From: Rhizophlyctis rosea | Lineage: Eukaryota; Chytridiomycota; Chytridiomycetes; Rhizophlyctidales; Rhizophlyctidaceae | Direction: 5' to 3' | Length of the DNA: 24,180 nucleotides | NCBI GenBank assembly: GCA_027596075.1 | Contig: JADGJC010000473.1 | Span: 1 to 24,180, forward strand | Shown here: positions 1 to 10,133 of the stretch, piece by piece | Layout of the letters: each line of letters starts with the position of its first letter | Position numbering within the stretch: position 1 is the stretch's first letter | The notes under the pieces: generated by a model | Told to the model about the DNA's origin: nothing | Databases searched by the model: none | Seen by the model: the letters and a program-made list of their open reading frames with translations, nothing else | Program-made: the position numbers and the translations under genes

Positions 1-76
1 TATTGCAGGCGTTATTGCAGGCTTCGGTAGTTCTAGGTAGTTATTGCCGAGCCTGCCTCCCAGTTCAGGAGGCCCT
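1..76 (-). repeat. End of a MITE-like element, cut by the window edge
   Basis: These 76 bases are an exact reverse complement of 8195-8270, the left arm of the element at 8195-8473. The outer terminus (AGGGCCTCCTGAACT on the minus strand) lies at base 76, so the rest of this copy extends left of the window. It contains the internal tandem motif TATTGCAGGC. Perfect identity over 76 bases suggests both copies are young compared with the degraded sequence around them. No target-site duplication can be tested because the other end is outside the window. Confidence 0.8.
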
Positions 77-338
77 ATGATTTACGCTCACATTCATTTG
101 AGAAGCATGTGGACCGTTTCCCTTCACTCAATGGCATCATTCGAATGAAAATCCCCCAATAAAAAATCGGTGGCTGATTGGAGTAAAACGAATGGCTCCA
201 TCTTAGACGAATCCATCCCTGCACACTCTGCACGGACAGCTGTGAAAATATATGGCCATAAAATTCGTCCTCGCCGAAAGCCATTGCCTCAACTAATTCC
301 GAAAGTCTCCTGATGTTTTTTCTTTCTTCAAGGGTCAT
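75..338 (-). pseudogene. Coding-like fragment truncated at the MITE junction
   Basis: An 87-codon minus-strand frame starts with ATG at 338 and ends with a TAG at 77-75. That stop is made from the first flanking base and the last two bases of the repeat, so the frame stops exactly where the element begins. The N-terminal part (MTLEERKNIRRLSELVEAMA) looks like a normal helical protein. Near the C-terminus, MMPLSEGKRSTCFS resembles MMWLDQGKQSTCYS encoded on the minus strand around 1850-1890, where the frame continues further. I do not recognise the family. The simplest reading is an old gene remnant truncated by element insertion; a chance frame is also possible. Confidence 0.25.
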
Positions 339-708
339 GGTATTTCTCAGAGGGTAAACATCGTGCCAAAATCAGTTGCTGTGCTTTGCTGTGGATGATG
401 CGATGAAAAAAAGTGGCATACCGCACGTCTCAAGAAAACATCGATAGCAGGTCATGTGTGAACATGACAGTCTAACCAGTCTCGCCGTGGTGCCTATGTG
501 GTGATATGCGAATGTTAGGTGATACAGCCAATTCTTCACATGATCTCGTCCATGGCCACTATCAATCAAATAGTCGTGTCAGTACCTCATGAAAACAAAT
601 GTGCTTTCGGGTGGTTTCGACCGTCAAAGACAGTCAACCTCTTATGGCGCCCAATGCTCATCACGTGTCGTTTTCGCATGACTCACTCATTTCTGGTGCA
701 GATGAGGG
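339..708. other. No gene recognised
   Basis: Short overlapping frames are present on both strands, but none has a convincing start, composition or splice structure. No repeat or RNA structure stands out. Confidence 0.5.
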
Positions 709-1326
709 ATGGGAAGGTGCCGTTTTTCGCCACAGAAAACAAAAAAGCATACTACTTACGCCAAAGAATATGCACCTTCAACATGCCATTCTTCATTCTG
801 TAAAAGGATGACAGGTGGTGAAGTCGAATCCTTTCACAATTCATGTTCCGCTGATCTGCTGCATCGAAAGCATGAGCAATCGCTTCCATCTTGTCTGAGC
901 GTCAGATGGCGAATAAGAAGAAGATATGAATTGAGCGGACGCCGAGGAAACAGTACAGGCCACGACGAGTATGTCAGGGCCTGGACGTCTATTCACTGCG
1001 ACGATCTCAAGGGCGCTTGTGAGTTATCTCACCCGCAGATAGTGAACAAGCATCATGATTCCTACTTCAATTTTGAATTACAACCATCCATCTTGGCTTT
1101 TGGCATCATCGGCAGGTCAGCCGGACGCAAATCATGCGAATTGACCTCCAACCTGAGGGATGGACTTGCTGAAGTTAGCATGCAATATGTTGTTGCCCGC
1201 GACCATACCACACATGATAAACTTGCCTTTGAAGTAGGCTCCAGTGATCACCAGAACCTCCTGACACTTGATGATCTTGCCCTTTGCATGTCGGCGTTAC
1301 AAAAAGCCACAATGCAACTGCGCTGA
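709..1326 (+). CDS. Possible hypothetical protein, longest frame of the gene-poor zone
   Basis: An uninterrupted 205-codon frame runs from an ATG at 709 to a TGA ending at 1326. It is the longest single frame in the first 12.9 kb. The first half is basic and rich in His, Arg and Cys and does not look like a folded protein. The second half, from about residue 120, has a more normal composition, with helical-looking stretches (LTLDDLALCMSALQKATMQL at the end). There is no signal peptide, transmembrane segment or familiar motif. Codon choice lacks the C/G-ending bias seen in the clear genes at 13-17 kb. It could be a rapidly evolving orphan gene, a remnant, or a chance frame. Confidence 0.25.
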   Translation: MGRCRFSPQKTKKHTTYAKEYAPSTCHSSFCKRMTGGEVESFHNSCSADLLHRKHEQSLPSCLSVRWRIRRRYELSGRRGNSTGHDEYVRAWTSIHCDDLKGACELSHPQIVNKHHDSYFNFELQPSILAFGIIGRSAGRKSCELTSNLRDGLAEVSMQYVVARDHTTHDKLAFEVGSSDHQNLLTLDDLALCMSALQKATMQLR

Positions 1327-4021
1327 AGTTGGATGGCCGCTGTCTTTTTCGCCTCGTCTGCGTCCCGACAGACATAGATAGACGCCGACTTGAGCGGTGC
1401 ACTTCATTCCATTCCATTCAAAGAAAATCGCAATAAAAGAGACAACTTCAGACGACGATCATCATACTACATGCCTGCCTCGGTTCAGCTAGGAGGACGC
1501 AATCCTGTTCAACAGCATCTCACCACCATAGTGGTTTTCGGCAGTGATCTCATGCGATCAATATGTCTCCTTTACACTGTAAGATGTAGAATGTCAAAAT
1601 GGAGCTTCCGGTCGAATTATCAGTGGTAGACTACATGTCATCACGCGAGAGTTTTCAGTCGCTCCCCCTCAGAAGCCGGCCATGAGCCGTGATAATCTCC
1701 ACTTTCGGCGGGGTAGAGTGGGCGGCTTACCTTCTCAAAATTGACTTTGTTGGATGCAAATTGAACCATTGGTTCCATGGGAGTGTGAGAGTTTCCTTCC
1801 CAAGTACTTGTGGGCGATCGAGAATCATACTCACGCTTTATTGAATAGCATGTAGACTGTTTCCCTTGATCTAACCACATCATAGCGCTGCCCCTCAAAT
1901 GTCAGTGTCTATGTCGGGCAAGTGTTTGCCTGAAGGTGATGCGAAGGTGCACAAAATGAAACCCGCGTCACAAATGTATGAGGGCCCCAGAGAAGCTGAA
2001 ATCTCTTGCAGTCGCAGTTCTATAAGCATCGTTGTGTGAAACTGCTGAAGTTTCCAAGAGAAAGACATTTATTGAACATTGTCGTGTACACTGTTCTACA
2101 TGTGACAATGCACCTTCAGAAACCGTTGCCTGAACCACCGCGACATCCTTCGCTGCTCTCTGCCGAGCTGAACGTTCTTTTTTCCATGATCCAGCATTCC
2201 TATACCAATGAATCCTTTGCACGAAGGTGAAACCCATGAGTGATTGTACAGTCAGACATTATGAACAACAAACGGGGGCTTTTCACGCCATGCCGGCTGA
2301 TTGTCAGAGGACACATGGCATCACACGCATTTCATCTGAACCTGAGAAATCGTAATCTCATCATGAGGGAAATTGGATCATGAAGTATATGCTGGAGAAA
2401 AAGTGGACGAAGAGGTTCAGGACTTGCTTCACCTGCAGAGTGTGGACACTTCAAGTCGCTCAAAGGCGACATTTTTAACTCCTAAGTGCGTGTCGCAAGA
2501 GCAGATCAAGGATTGAGCTGCCATCTCGCACACCTTGAAGACATTGCATTCAGCTTGGAGGGTTGACTAGGCACTTTGATGTGACGGTGTGGAATCAACT
2601 TTTTCTTAAAAACGTTCCCTGATTATGCATTTTAGACAATGAGACCTGCTAAGGAAACATCATCAGCTGGTGGAGCTGATATTCAGGTGTTGCTTTGTGT
2701 GTTGACGTTGCCGATGGCACTGATGGCCATGATACAAATGTGATGAAGATCGAATTCTGATCTCCTTTTTGCCTTACGTGCTATCCCTTCAATTGTAAAC
2801 AATGAATGACCCCCTGAGTCGAATCAACGTGGGAAGGATGAGTGCCGCATTTCAGCCAAAGCGAATTCGCCAAAAAGGAAAGGATATACGGACAAAATAC
2901 TACATGCCTGCCATCGTTCGAGTGTGAGCACGAATTCTATGGTGAGCGTGTTAATTTGGAATCACGTTGCGCAATCGATGAGTCCAATGCGTCTTCCCTT
3001 ACTTTTTGAGTTGTAATTGTACGAAGGGGTGTCTGTATTTGACCCCATTCATGAACTGAATATTCAAGAGGTCCTTGATGGCCAATGAGCGCCCTTGACA
3101 TGGGCCATCGCCGCCGTGCCCTTTTTGTCATCAAATGCTATTGGCATATGTCGAGCTACCATTGCACTAATAGCTCGCTCATGATATCGGAACAGTGCAA
3201 TAGACCCAGCTTGCGGATAGTCACGACACTTTGCACATTAGTAAGGTGAACACCGCGATGTCCCATCCAAACACCGTTGGTTCAATTACGGTTTCGAAAA
3301 TTTCGAATTTGCAGGACATGCCAAGTGGAGTATTCACGGCATGTCCGAATTTAATCATCTGGCCATCACCTTGAATCAGCCCTTACAACCCCCTCAGAAC
3401 ACAATGTGGAAAGCATGCCTTTCAGCCGGCAGGGGGTCCCATTCCCTGTGGTTCTAGAACCTACTTTTTGTTCAACTTTTGCAAAACTTCGTATTTGTAC
3501 CTTCCGAATTGCGTTTCAAAACCAAACAAGCAGGGTATCATCGGGAGGCCTTGTTCTGGCGGCCTCGCCGAGCTTGTTCAGACTCATGCGCTTCAGTGAC
3601 GTCTGAGGGACGGGCGAATGTGATCCCTCTATTCAATAAGAATGACTTCTCCAGTTCCAAGCGCCCCTCCTCAAACTTCTCACATGAACCGCACCTCCAA
3701 GCGAAATTGCAGACTTTTCTGCCGAACCCCACCTTTTCATCAATGTGGAGTAGAGCATTTGACTCTGGACGGTGGCTCCGTGCTTTGCATCCAGCACGCA
3801 GAAATGTATCGCAATAGAATTCGGCGTCTACGAAAGTGCACGACTGGATATTGCATGAGTCACCGTGGGGTTTCTTTTTTCATCCGCCAGCCAGGGCTGC
3901 CAAGACGAAGCAGCCAAAACAAATTCAAATCGCTGGTGTCCCGTTGACAAATACCGGATACGCAATCATAGCCATGCAGGGTCCTACGTTTTTGAGACTG
4001 ATCCGTCGAGGAGTAGGAGAA
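1327..4021. other. Gene-poor stretch with a diverged duplicate of the window's left end
   Basis: No frame here is convincing as a gene. The segment 1837-1884 resembles 93-141 (about three quarters identical by eye), and both encode a similar minus-strand peptide; the minus frame 1641-1898 is probably part of that old repeat or gene family. A 7-bp hairpin (ATCAGCT/AGCTGAT) sits at 2662-2680. Otherwise I see nothing distinctive. Confidence 0.4.
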
Positions 4022-4065
4022 GCGGGTTCCAGAAATGCGGGTTCCAGAAATGCGGGTTCCAGATT
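4022..4065 (+). repeat. 15-bp minisatellite, about three units
   Basis: The unit GCGGGTTCCAGAAAT occurs at 4022-4036 and 4037-4051, with a partial third copy at 4052-4065. Because the unit is five codons long, it keeps all frames open and yields pentapeptide repeats such as GFQKC (plus) and WNPHF (minus). The surrounding minus frames are not otherwise recognisable as a gene. Confidence 0.85.
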
Positions 4066-4298
4066 CGTGCAAAATCTGTAACCACAAAAAGAATGCAACC
4101 CAGGGGTCTCCCATCCATGCTCATTGGTTGCCAGAGGTAGAACGATCCGTCCGATGATTTCAGGGTGAATACTGGTTGGTGAAGTTTGCCATATATCATT
4201 CAACGATGTGCGAGCTTGATTATAATCCAACCACAACTACGAATGGCTCACAGACAACACGCTAAACAATCCGCTAGCAAACTGGACACGAGACCTAA

Positions 4299-4597
4299 AT
4301 GACTTGGTCTACGGATCTACTACGCACTGATATGCATAATTGTGTGCAATTCGTGCTTGCACAAGAGTATTTCATGATTTTGCGCTGTATGAATGGTAAT
4401 TGGGACGTGTGTCGTTCTTTTTCCTGCTTCGCGATAGACTTGCACGATGAACAACTGCCAGCATCAAATGTTTTGCAGTCGGCTATGTATGCCCAGCAAA
4501 AGAATGCGCCTGCGACGCGTGCAGATCTCCATATCCGTCGGACTACACCCAGGAGTACGAAGAGATTGAAGATGTGCTGAATGCCATTGTTGCATAG
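4299..4597 (+). CDS. Possible two-exon small Cys-containing protein or remnant
   Basis: Exon 1 (4299-4395) begins with an ATG directly after an in-frame stop. It ends before GTAATT at 4396. An 83-nt intron would end in TTTTGCAG at 4478, and exon 2 runs 4479-4597 to a TAG. The phases agree (phase 1 joining to GTC, Val), giving 71 residues. The exon 2 product has a Cys cluster (CPAKECACDAC) followed by an acidic helix-like tail (YTQEYEEIEDVLNAIVA), much more protein-like than the other frames here. I do not recognise a family. The cluster could bind metal or form disulfides, but there is no signal peptide. It may be a real short gene, the 3' end of a larger one, or a remnant. Confidence 0.3.
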
Positions 4598-7562
4598 TGC
4601 TTGATACTGTCTTCTGGTGATGGTGGATCGGACCGAAAGGAAGTATTTGATGCATTTCCATCATCGCACGAACGCCTCTTGGGCAAACGAAGTGGCGAAG
4701 TCGCAAACAAATCAAACAGTCTGGTTTTCGCACACTCAGGAGTTGAGAATCAGTGACGCCGGAACCCTACCGGATCCCGCATGGTTTCAACACTTCAGAT
4801 GAGAGAGGACAATTTGAGACTGCTCAACACGGTAAGCGCACTGATCTCCACATGTTTGAAGGAGCTCCCGGCGACTTTCCTTTCTCAAGGACCAAGTTGG
4901 TCGCCTAACTCACTCTTGAAGCAATATGCGAATGCGCACACCAGACCACTAACCTTATCGTTGACAACAGTCTTGAGTAAGGCAGAAAGGCAGTATGTGA
5001 TGCGATAGTACCTTTGCATCGTTTCTACAATGATAGAGGATAGCGGAGGAGTGAGGCCACAAATGTACTACGGGGTAGGTATGCGTACAAGAATGTCAAA
5101 CACACCCACACTCGGACTTCAATTGATTCAGCGAAATGGGCTGGGGAGATATGGACAGCAATGCCCATATTACCCAGTGACTCTCTCGAACATCTCATGA
5201 CGCAAACAGTGGTGCATGCTCAACTGATAATAGAAATGTCTGTGACAATGTCCTGGGTGCTGGCGGTAGTTGAATTGTCATACTCAACATCCTCACAGTT
5301 GATACCACGCATTTCCTTTTGTGGAAGTATTCAGTCGTAAGGTGGTGTCAGCCTCGTTTGGTCGTTGGACCAGGTTTCCGCTGCCCCAAACCATTGCCTG
5401 GTGCTGACTATGCGGAAAGAGTGCACATGCAGATGGAGCGCTCACTGAGTAATATCCCCTCAACGTCCTTTTGACCTGAACGAAAGCGTGTCAGCTGGTA
5501 TCTTCATCCGTTACAAATGGAAGTCGCAGAAGTTCTTGTCGTACATCATTGACAGGTAATTCCATAGGTTCCCAAAGTGGCAATAGCATTAAGAATTACG
5601 ATGGCTGTTGGGGCATTTCATGACGTCACAGTCCATTGAGAGCATCACGCATACAGCTGCAGCGTGGTCGATGCATGCACCGCACTACACTTGGGAATCT
5701 CCGCGGAAGCTGCTTGCACCTTGATCGACTGATTTATGAGCAGCTCATATCAGATAGCTAACAAGGCGGACCTAGCGACTTTCTCAATCGGCTTCGTTGC
5801 GTATGAGGATGTGATGCTTTCCACGCTGGTGCTTCGGGTGTTTGTCATCTCCCTCATTTTTTTTTATGCCCCCTGCAAAAAAGGTCAGACCGGCACGTCA
5901 CAACGGACTGGTTTTGCTGCAATACCTGCAACTCCACACCCCTAAAGGGCAGCTATGACTCCATAATCCTAAGGTCAGCAGGAGGGTCGTCAGGCCCGTA
6001 ACCAAACATCTTGCAACGCCACCTTTCGAAAAGAAAGAGGTCACCGGCCAACTCTAACGAACTTGAAGGATGAATGCTGATTCAACGTCGCACTCAACCT
6101 GTACAAGAACGCATAGTTATCACTTGGTGAGGGCCCCGTACCAACAAAAACGAATTGGCATGATGCTATTGTCATAGCCGGTCACACACATACTATTGTC
6201 CCAGGCTGCCAAATGTTCAGCAGCACGGGATACTTCTCATCGTGTTACCACAACCATGATAAGTTTGTTGATGTCCATGCTGTTCGGTTTTGTATCGTTT
6301 TTCTGCTACGAATGCTTCAGTATGAAAGCAACATACCCACCACAATACTCCAGGGTGCAAAACTTGAACCACATGCCGAATGATCTGGTGAACCGTTCAG
6401 GTCACCTGCATTCCATTAATGTCTGAGCGGCCCACCTCTTTTTCCGCAGTCATTTTGAGCCTCACACCAGGTCTCGACACTGAGGTATTGGCGATGAAGC
6501 TCGATAAGGAGATATAAGCTGAACCCCCAACTGAGAAAAAGCTGAAATATTTCAATATGCAACGCAGATTGTAGGGATTTTATCAGGCGCTCATTCATTT
6601 CTTGAATACTTTTACCGAAGCTGCTCGCAACTTGCATCCAGATTTGAGAGATTTAACTGGGTTATGGTCGTCGCGAATGTTAACAGATCAGCACTCGGAA
6701 AGTCTCACAATTTTGACGGATCTCTTCTTACCAATGTCACTGACGGATTTGTCATGGCTTTTGGAAGATTTTGTCCCTCCAGGATGCTCATCACCATATC
6801 CTCAGCTGCAACATATCACTTGGACGAGGAGGCCTTCATAAAGTGCGGGTGGGGATCCAACACACATAAGTATGGGCGATGATTGGGTACCACCTAGCTC
6901 AGACATGCCAACCAGTCATCCACCTGAATGGAAGAGTGCAATGATGTGCAGATCAGTTCACTCGGTTTGTTACCAACCCGGCGGTGGGACAGCAAAAGTT
7001 GCAGATTCAAATCGCCTCGATACGGAGCACTGCCCATCTGCCTTTTTCGTGTGCACTTCGACCACACTACAAAAGTGGACTTCCTGTTTGCAAGACTTAC
7101 GATGGTCAAACTGGTTGGAAGCACATATCAACCTTGATTTACGCCGTAGCGGAGTACATGATCCTCATAACGGAGGTGAAGAGCTCTTGCCTTCCTAACA
7201 AGGGTATGGATTAATGTATCATGATTCAGTTCTTTTGGTTTCTGGATTGCATCAATGGTGGGTCAATAAGGATTGCCGCACGCCGGCAGCATTGTTGCCA
7301 TAGTAGTAATGGTCACCTCAACCTGTAGCCGAATAGGTGATTGTTTCCGAAGTCAAAAGTAACGCCTTGAAATCATTCCAGGGAGTACTTCACTGCCCTC
7401 TGATGGATTGATGTCAATCTCCATCTTCAAGGAGCTGTAAGTTCACAGATATCGTATTATACTTGAGGACAGCAGGTGAAACATTCTATCCACAAAAAAA
7501 GGGAGAAACATGGAAAGATTTTGATTGATATCAGGCCTAACAGACATATATCACGTAATGGG
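4598..7562. other. Gene-poor stretch with isolated donor-like sites
   Basis: Only short frames occur. An ATG-led mini-exon at 4800-4832 (MREDNLRLLNT) lies between CAG and a good donor GTAAGC, but no acceptor tested by eye keeps a frame open. Another good donor (GTAAGT, 7437) is followed only 39 nt later by CAGCAG. A short poly-T tract lies at 5858-5865. None of these supports a gene model on its own. Confidence 0.4.
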
Positions 7563-7942
7563 ATGCATTGTAACCGACAGTATGAGAGAGTGGTGTACTT
7601 GGTGTGGTCAAGCTTCGGCCGTACAGTTCCAAGTTCATTACGTGCCCCGTTTCATGACGTAACCCTTCAAAAGTTACTGCAAAAAGCTTATGAGTTCAGG
7701 ATAGAGAAGCCGATACGGAGAAGTAGACTGCTGAGCTTCCTTTGAGTTTTTGCAAAAACTCAAAACATGCGGGATCTCATAATCGACGCTGCACCCGGTT
7801 AGGCATACCGGATCCCAAGCCGTCCGAACATGAGAAACTCATCATTGAACAAGCCGACACAACCGGTCGGTTTATGCTTGAGTACTGCATCCAAACTATC
7901 CGAAAAGTAAACAAAGATTTGCCGTTACATTTTCTAGACTGA
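7563..7942 (+). CDS. Possible two-exon hypothetical protein (99 aa)
   Basis: Exon 1 starts at ATG 7563 and ends at 7722. GTAGAC at 7723 and GGTTAG at 7802 bound an 80-nt intron. Exon 2 runs 7803-7942 to a TGA. Both sides are phase 1 and join as AGC (Ser), giving 99 residues. The frame stays open for 29 codons upstream of this ATG, back to a CAGCAG acceptor-like site at 7475, so the true start may lie in an earlier exon. Both halves look protein-like: KLLQKAYEFRIEKPIRR in exon 1, and EHEKLIIEQADTTGRFMLEY in exon 2. No signal peptide, membrane segment or known family was recognised. The putative intron contains the perfect palindrome at 7741-7764. It is a candidate gene or remnant; phase agreement alone has a one-in-three chance of being accidental. 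Confidence 0.3.
7741..7764. repeat. Perfect 24-bp palindrome
   Basis: The half-site TTTGAGTTTTTG is followed immediately by its exact reverse complement, with no spacer and TGCA at the centre. It lies within the putative intron of the 7563-7942 model. It could form a cruciform or an RNA hairpin with a small loop, or be a protein-binding site. Confidence 0.9.
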
Positions 7943-8194
7943 TGGCCACACACTCGAATTTCGATATTTCGGACCGACGTGTGTAAGCAAACAATTCATG
8001 TGCTCCGACGCGCGGCGTTGAGGCCTCCATTCCTGTCGCCAAAGTTGATCAACTTCATTTGAAACCGTCGACTGATTTCGAAAGAGAGGCGTCACAATTG
8101 ATCAGGAAATCAATGAAACAGAAGTAACAGATGAACGTACTTTGGAAATCGACGTGTCCGCGCGAAATGAATTGATGACTTTGCCACCGCATTC
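7943..8194. other. Flank of the MITE, no gene recognised
   Basis: Short stretch between the 7563-7942 candidate and the element at 8195. No frame or site is convincing. Confidence 0.5.
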
Positions 8195-8473
8195 AGGGCC
8201 TCCTGAACTGGGAGGCAGGCTCGGCAATAACTACCTAGAACTACCGAAGCCTGCAATAACGCCTGCAATAGCTTCTCAGCGCGGTCACCAAGCCACGTGG
8301 TAACACAAGGAACCTGTCAAATGAATGACGAATGCACAGTTGTGCACAGTTGACAGGTGTGGCTTTTTAGTGTAACATTACACACAAAGCTGCAATACCG
8401 CCTGCCATAAACCCCCCAATAACTACCCCTCTTGCAATAGCACCCAAGCCTGCCTCCAAGTTCAGGAGGCCCT
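8195..8473 (+). mobile_element. MITE-like non-autonomous DNA element, 279 bp
   Basis: The two ends are inverted repeats starting AGGGCCTCCTGAACT and matching at 26 of the first 27 bases. The left 76 bases are repeated exactly, inverted, at 1-76. The interior carries subterminal copies of a TGCAATAACGCC-like motif. It also has an inverted pair ACCTGTCAA/TTGACAGGT flanking TGCACAGTTGTGCA, and the near-palindrome GTGTAACATTACAC. There is no coding capacity, so it would depend on a transposase from elsewhere. The immediate flanks (ATTC on the left, AATC on the right) do not form an obvious target-site duplication, so the superfamily cannot be assigned. Confidence 0.75.
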
Positions 8474-10133
8474 AATCATGATCGACGGCGTCAATTTCCT
8501 TTTTCGTGATTTGTCCCACTGGCAGATGAAATGGGAAGCTTTAACCTCCCATTAAATGAGGAGAGTTAGTAGTGGCTGAGAATCTACCATTGACATTGAC
8601 AAAAAAGGATATGGCAGAGGCAGTCAAGGGCGTCACCGACGGCTACCATTGACCGCCACAGGCACCGACAGATGATTTGTTTGACGGGTGATTTGAGTCT
8701 GAAGACAAATGTTTTACATCTTACAGTCTAGGCAAAAACATTGAATGCACACGGAGTAAGCCGCGCCACAAACATCGGATGCACAAGACTACGACAATTC
8801 ACTCCGGGTATAATACGTCGTCTCAGAGATATCATTCCATAACTTGGCGGTGGATGCGACCCGTGTCGAGAAGGCACAAAAAGGACTCGCTCAGCGCTAA
8901 ACACTATCACAATAATTCTGATAAGTCCAAGCCACACGCAGCATGATGATGAAACGCGTAGCAACAACGCGATAACGAAGGCCCAGTTTGCGTGTTAAAT
9001 CGTGTTGACGTTGTGTTCAACACGAGGGGCTTTCAGCGTTCCGTGAATCATGCTTGGGTGCTGTTTGACAGTGCCTATTTTGCCTCCCCTCGCGTCAATT
9101 AAATTTCCCATCGTAGTTCATCTCTGCAGGTCCAAGTCTGCGAAAGGAGCCTCCCATTGAACACAACATGATATTTTCAAGATCACGCAACTTCCATAAG
9201 CGCCTCAATAGCACGTCAATACCCAGCTGCCGAAAGTCTCACCATTCGTCCCATGCGTTGACAGTCCCCATCATTGAAGTTGCTCATCACTTCCATCGCA
9301 GTGTGCCATACCATGGTCGATTATTTTTTGAACTCTTTTTTTTTGTGACAATATGTCGACAGCGCTACAGCATGAGCTTTGCCTGGTAGAATACCCTTCA
9401 AAAAAAGGGGACAATTTCATATCCGCAAGGCAATGTTGTCCTCAACATGTTTTAGTTGAGGTTCCAAAACATCGTCGCAATCCCCAAGTGCACAAACGCT
9501 CTGAACAAAGGGTAATGAGGGTAGCAAATGTAAAATTACAGTGATCACGAGCAACCACAATAACTACCACGCGTAATTTACAATGTGGCAAACGTTGTGA
9601 AGATGCAGTGGCATACAACGTCTGACATACTATTGTTGCGGCAGAGCGTATGCGTCCCAAGTCCACAATTGGTCAGGACTCACGTCAGTACGCAAAGTGG
9701 AACAGCCAATTCGATCTACAGTTCGAACGTTATGCGTCTGCGAATCCAACCACGCAAAGCTGTCAGGCGAGGCTAAGCAAAGTAATGCATTTGACTCATT
9801 CTGCTAAACGTGAATACTCATCACGGCCATTCGTAGTAGTCGTCATCGTAGCGACTTACACTGGGTCCGCCAAGTGTTTCTGTGAGCCCTCATGTTTCTC
9901 GAGTCCAGCTTGACATCAAAAAATAAAGGCTTCGATTTGAAATCACCAATCGCCCACTTGCAGCGGAGAATGGTTTGCATCTGTCTTAAGATTGACCAAG
10001 CATCTTCCCTCTCAACACCCAATTCGACGAAAGTCATACGCAACACTGATGGCTATGTCAACCGCGTGCATGAGGAATTGCAAAGCCTTTCAATGCTCCT
10101 GCTCGTGGTTGACTGCGCCAAGCATTCTTAAAG
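8474..10133. other. Gene-poor stretch
   Basis: Contains only short frames. Small structures include a 7-bp stem CCTCAAC/GTTGAGG near 9440-9462 and T- and A-rich tracts near 9335 and 9400. The plus frame 9892-10131 has an ordinary amino-acid composition, but no splice joins it to the better fragment starting at 10134. Confidence 0.4.

Noticed and set aside
1465..2912. 15-base direct repeat TACTACATGCCTGCC at 1465 and 2898.
   Set aside because: One shared 15-mer is close to what is expected by chance in 24 kb.
7437..7475. Good donor GTAAGT followed 39 nt later by CAGCAG, a possible micro-intron upstream of the 7563-7942 model.
   Set aside because: The upstream frame meets a stop just 12 codons back with no acceptor to avoid it, and 39 nt is very short.
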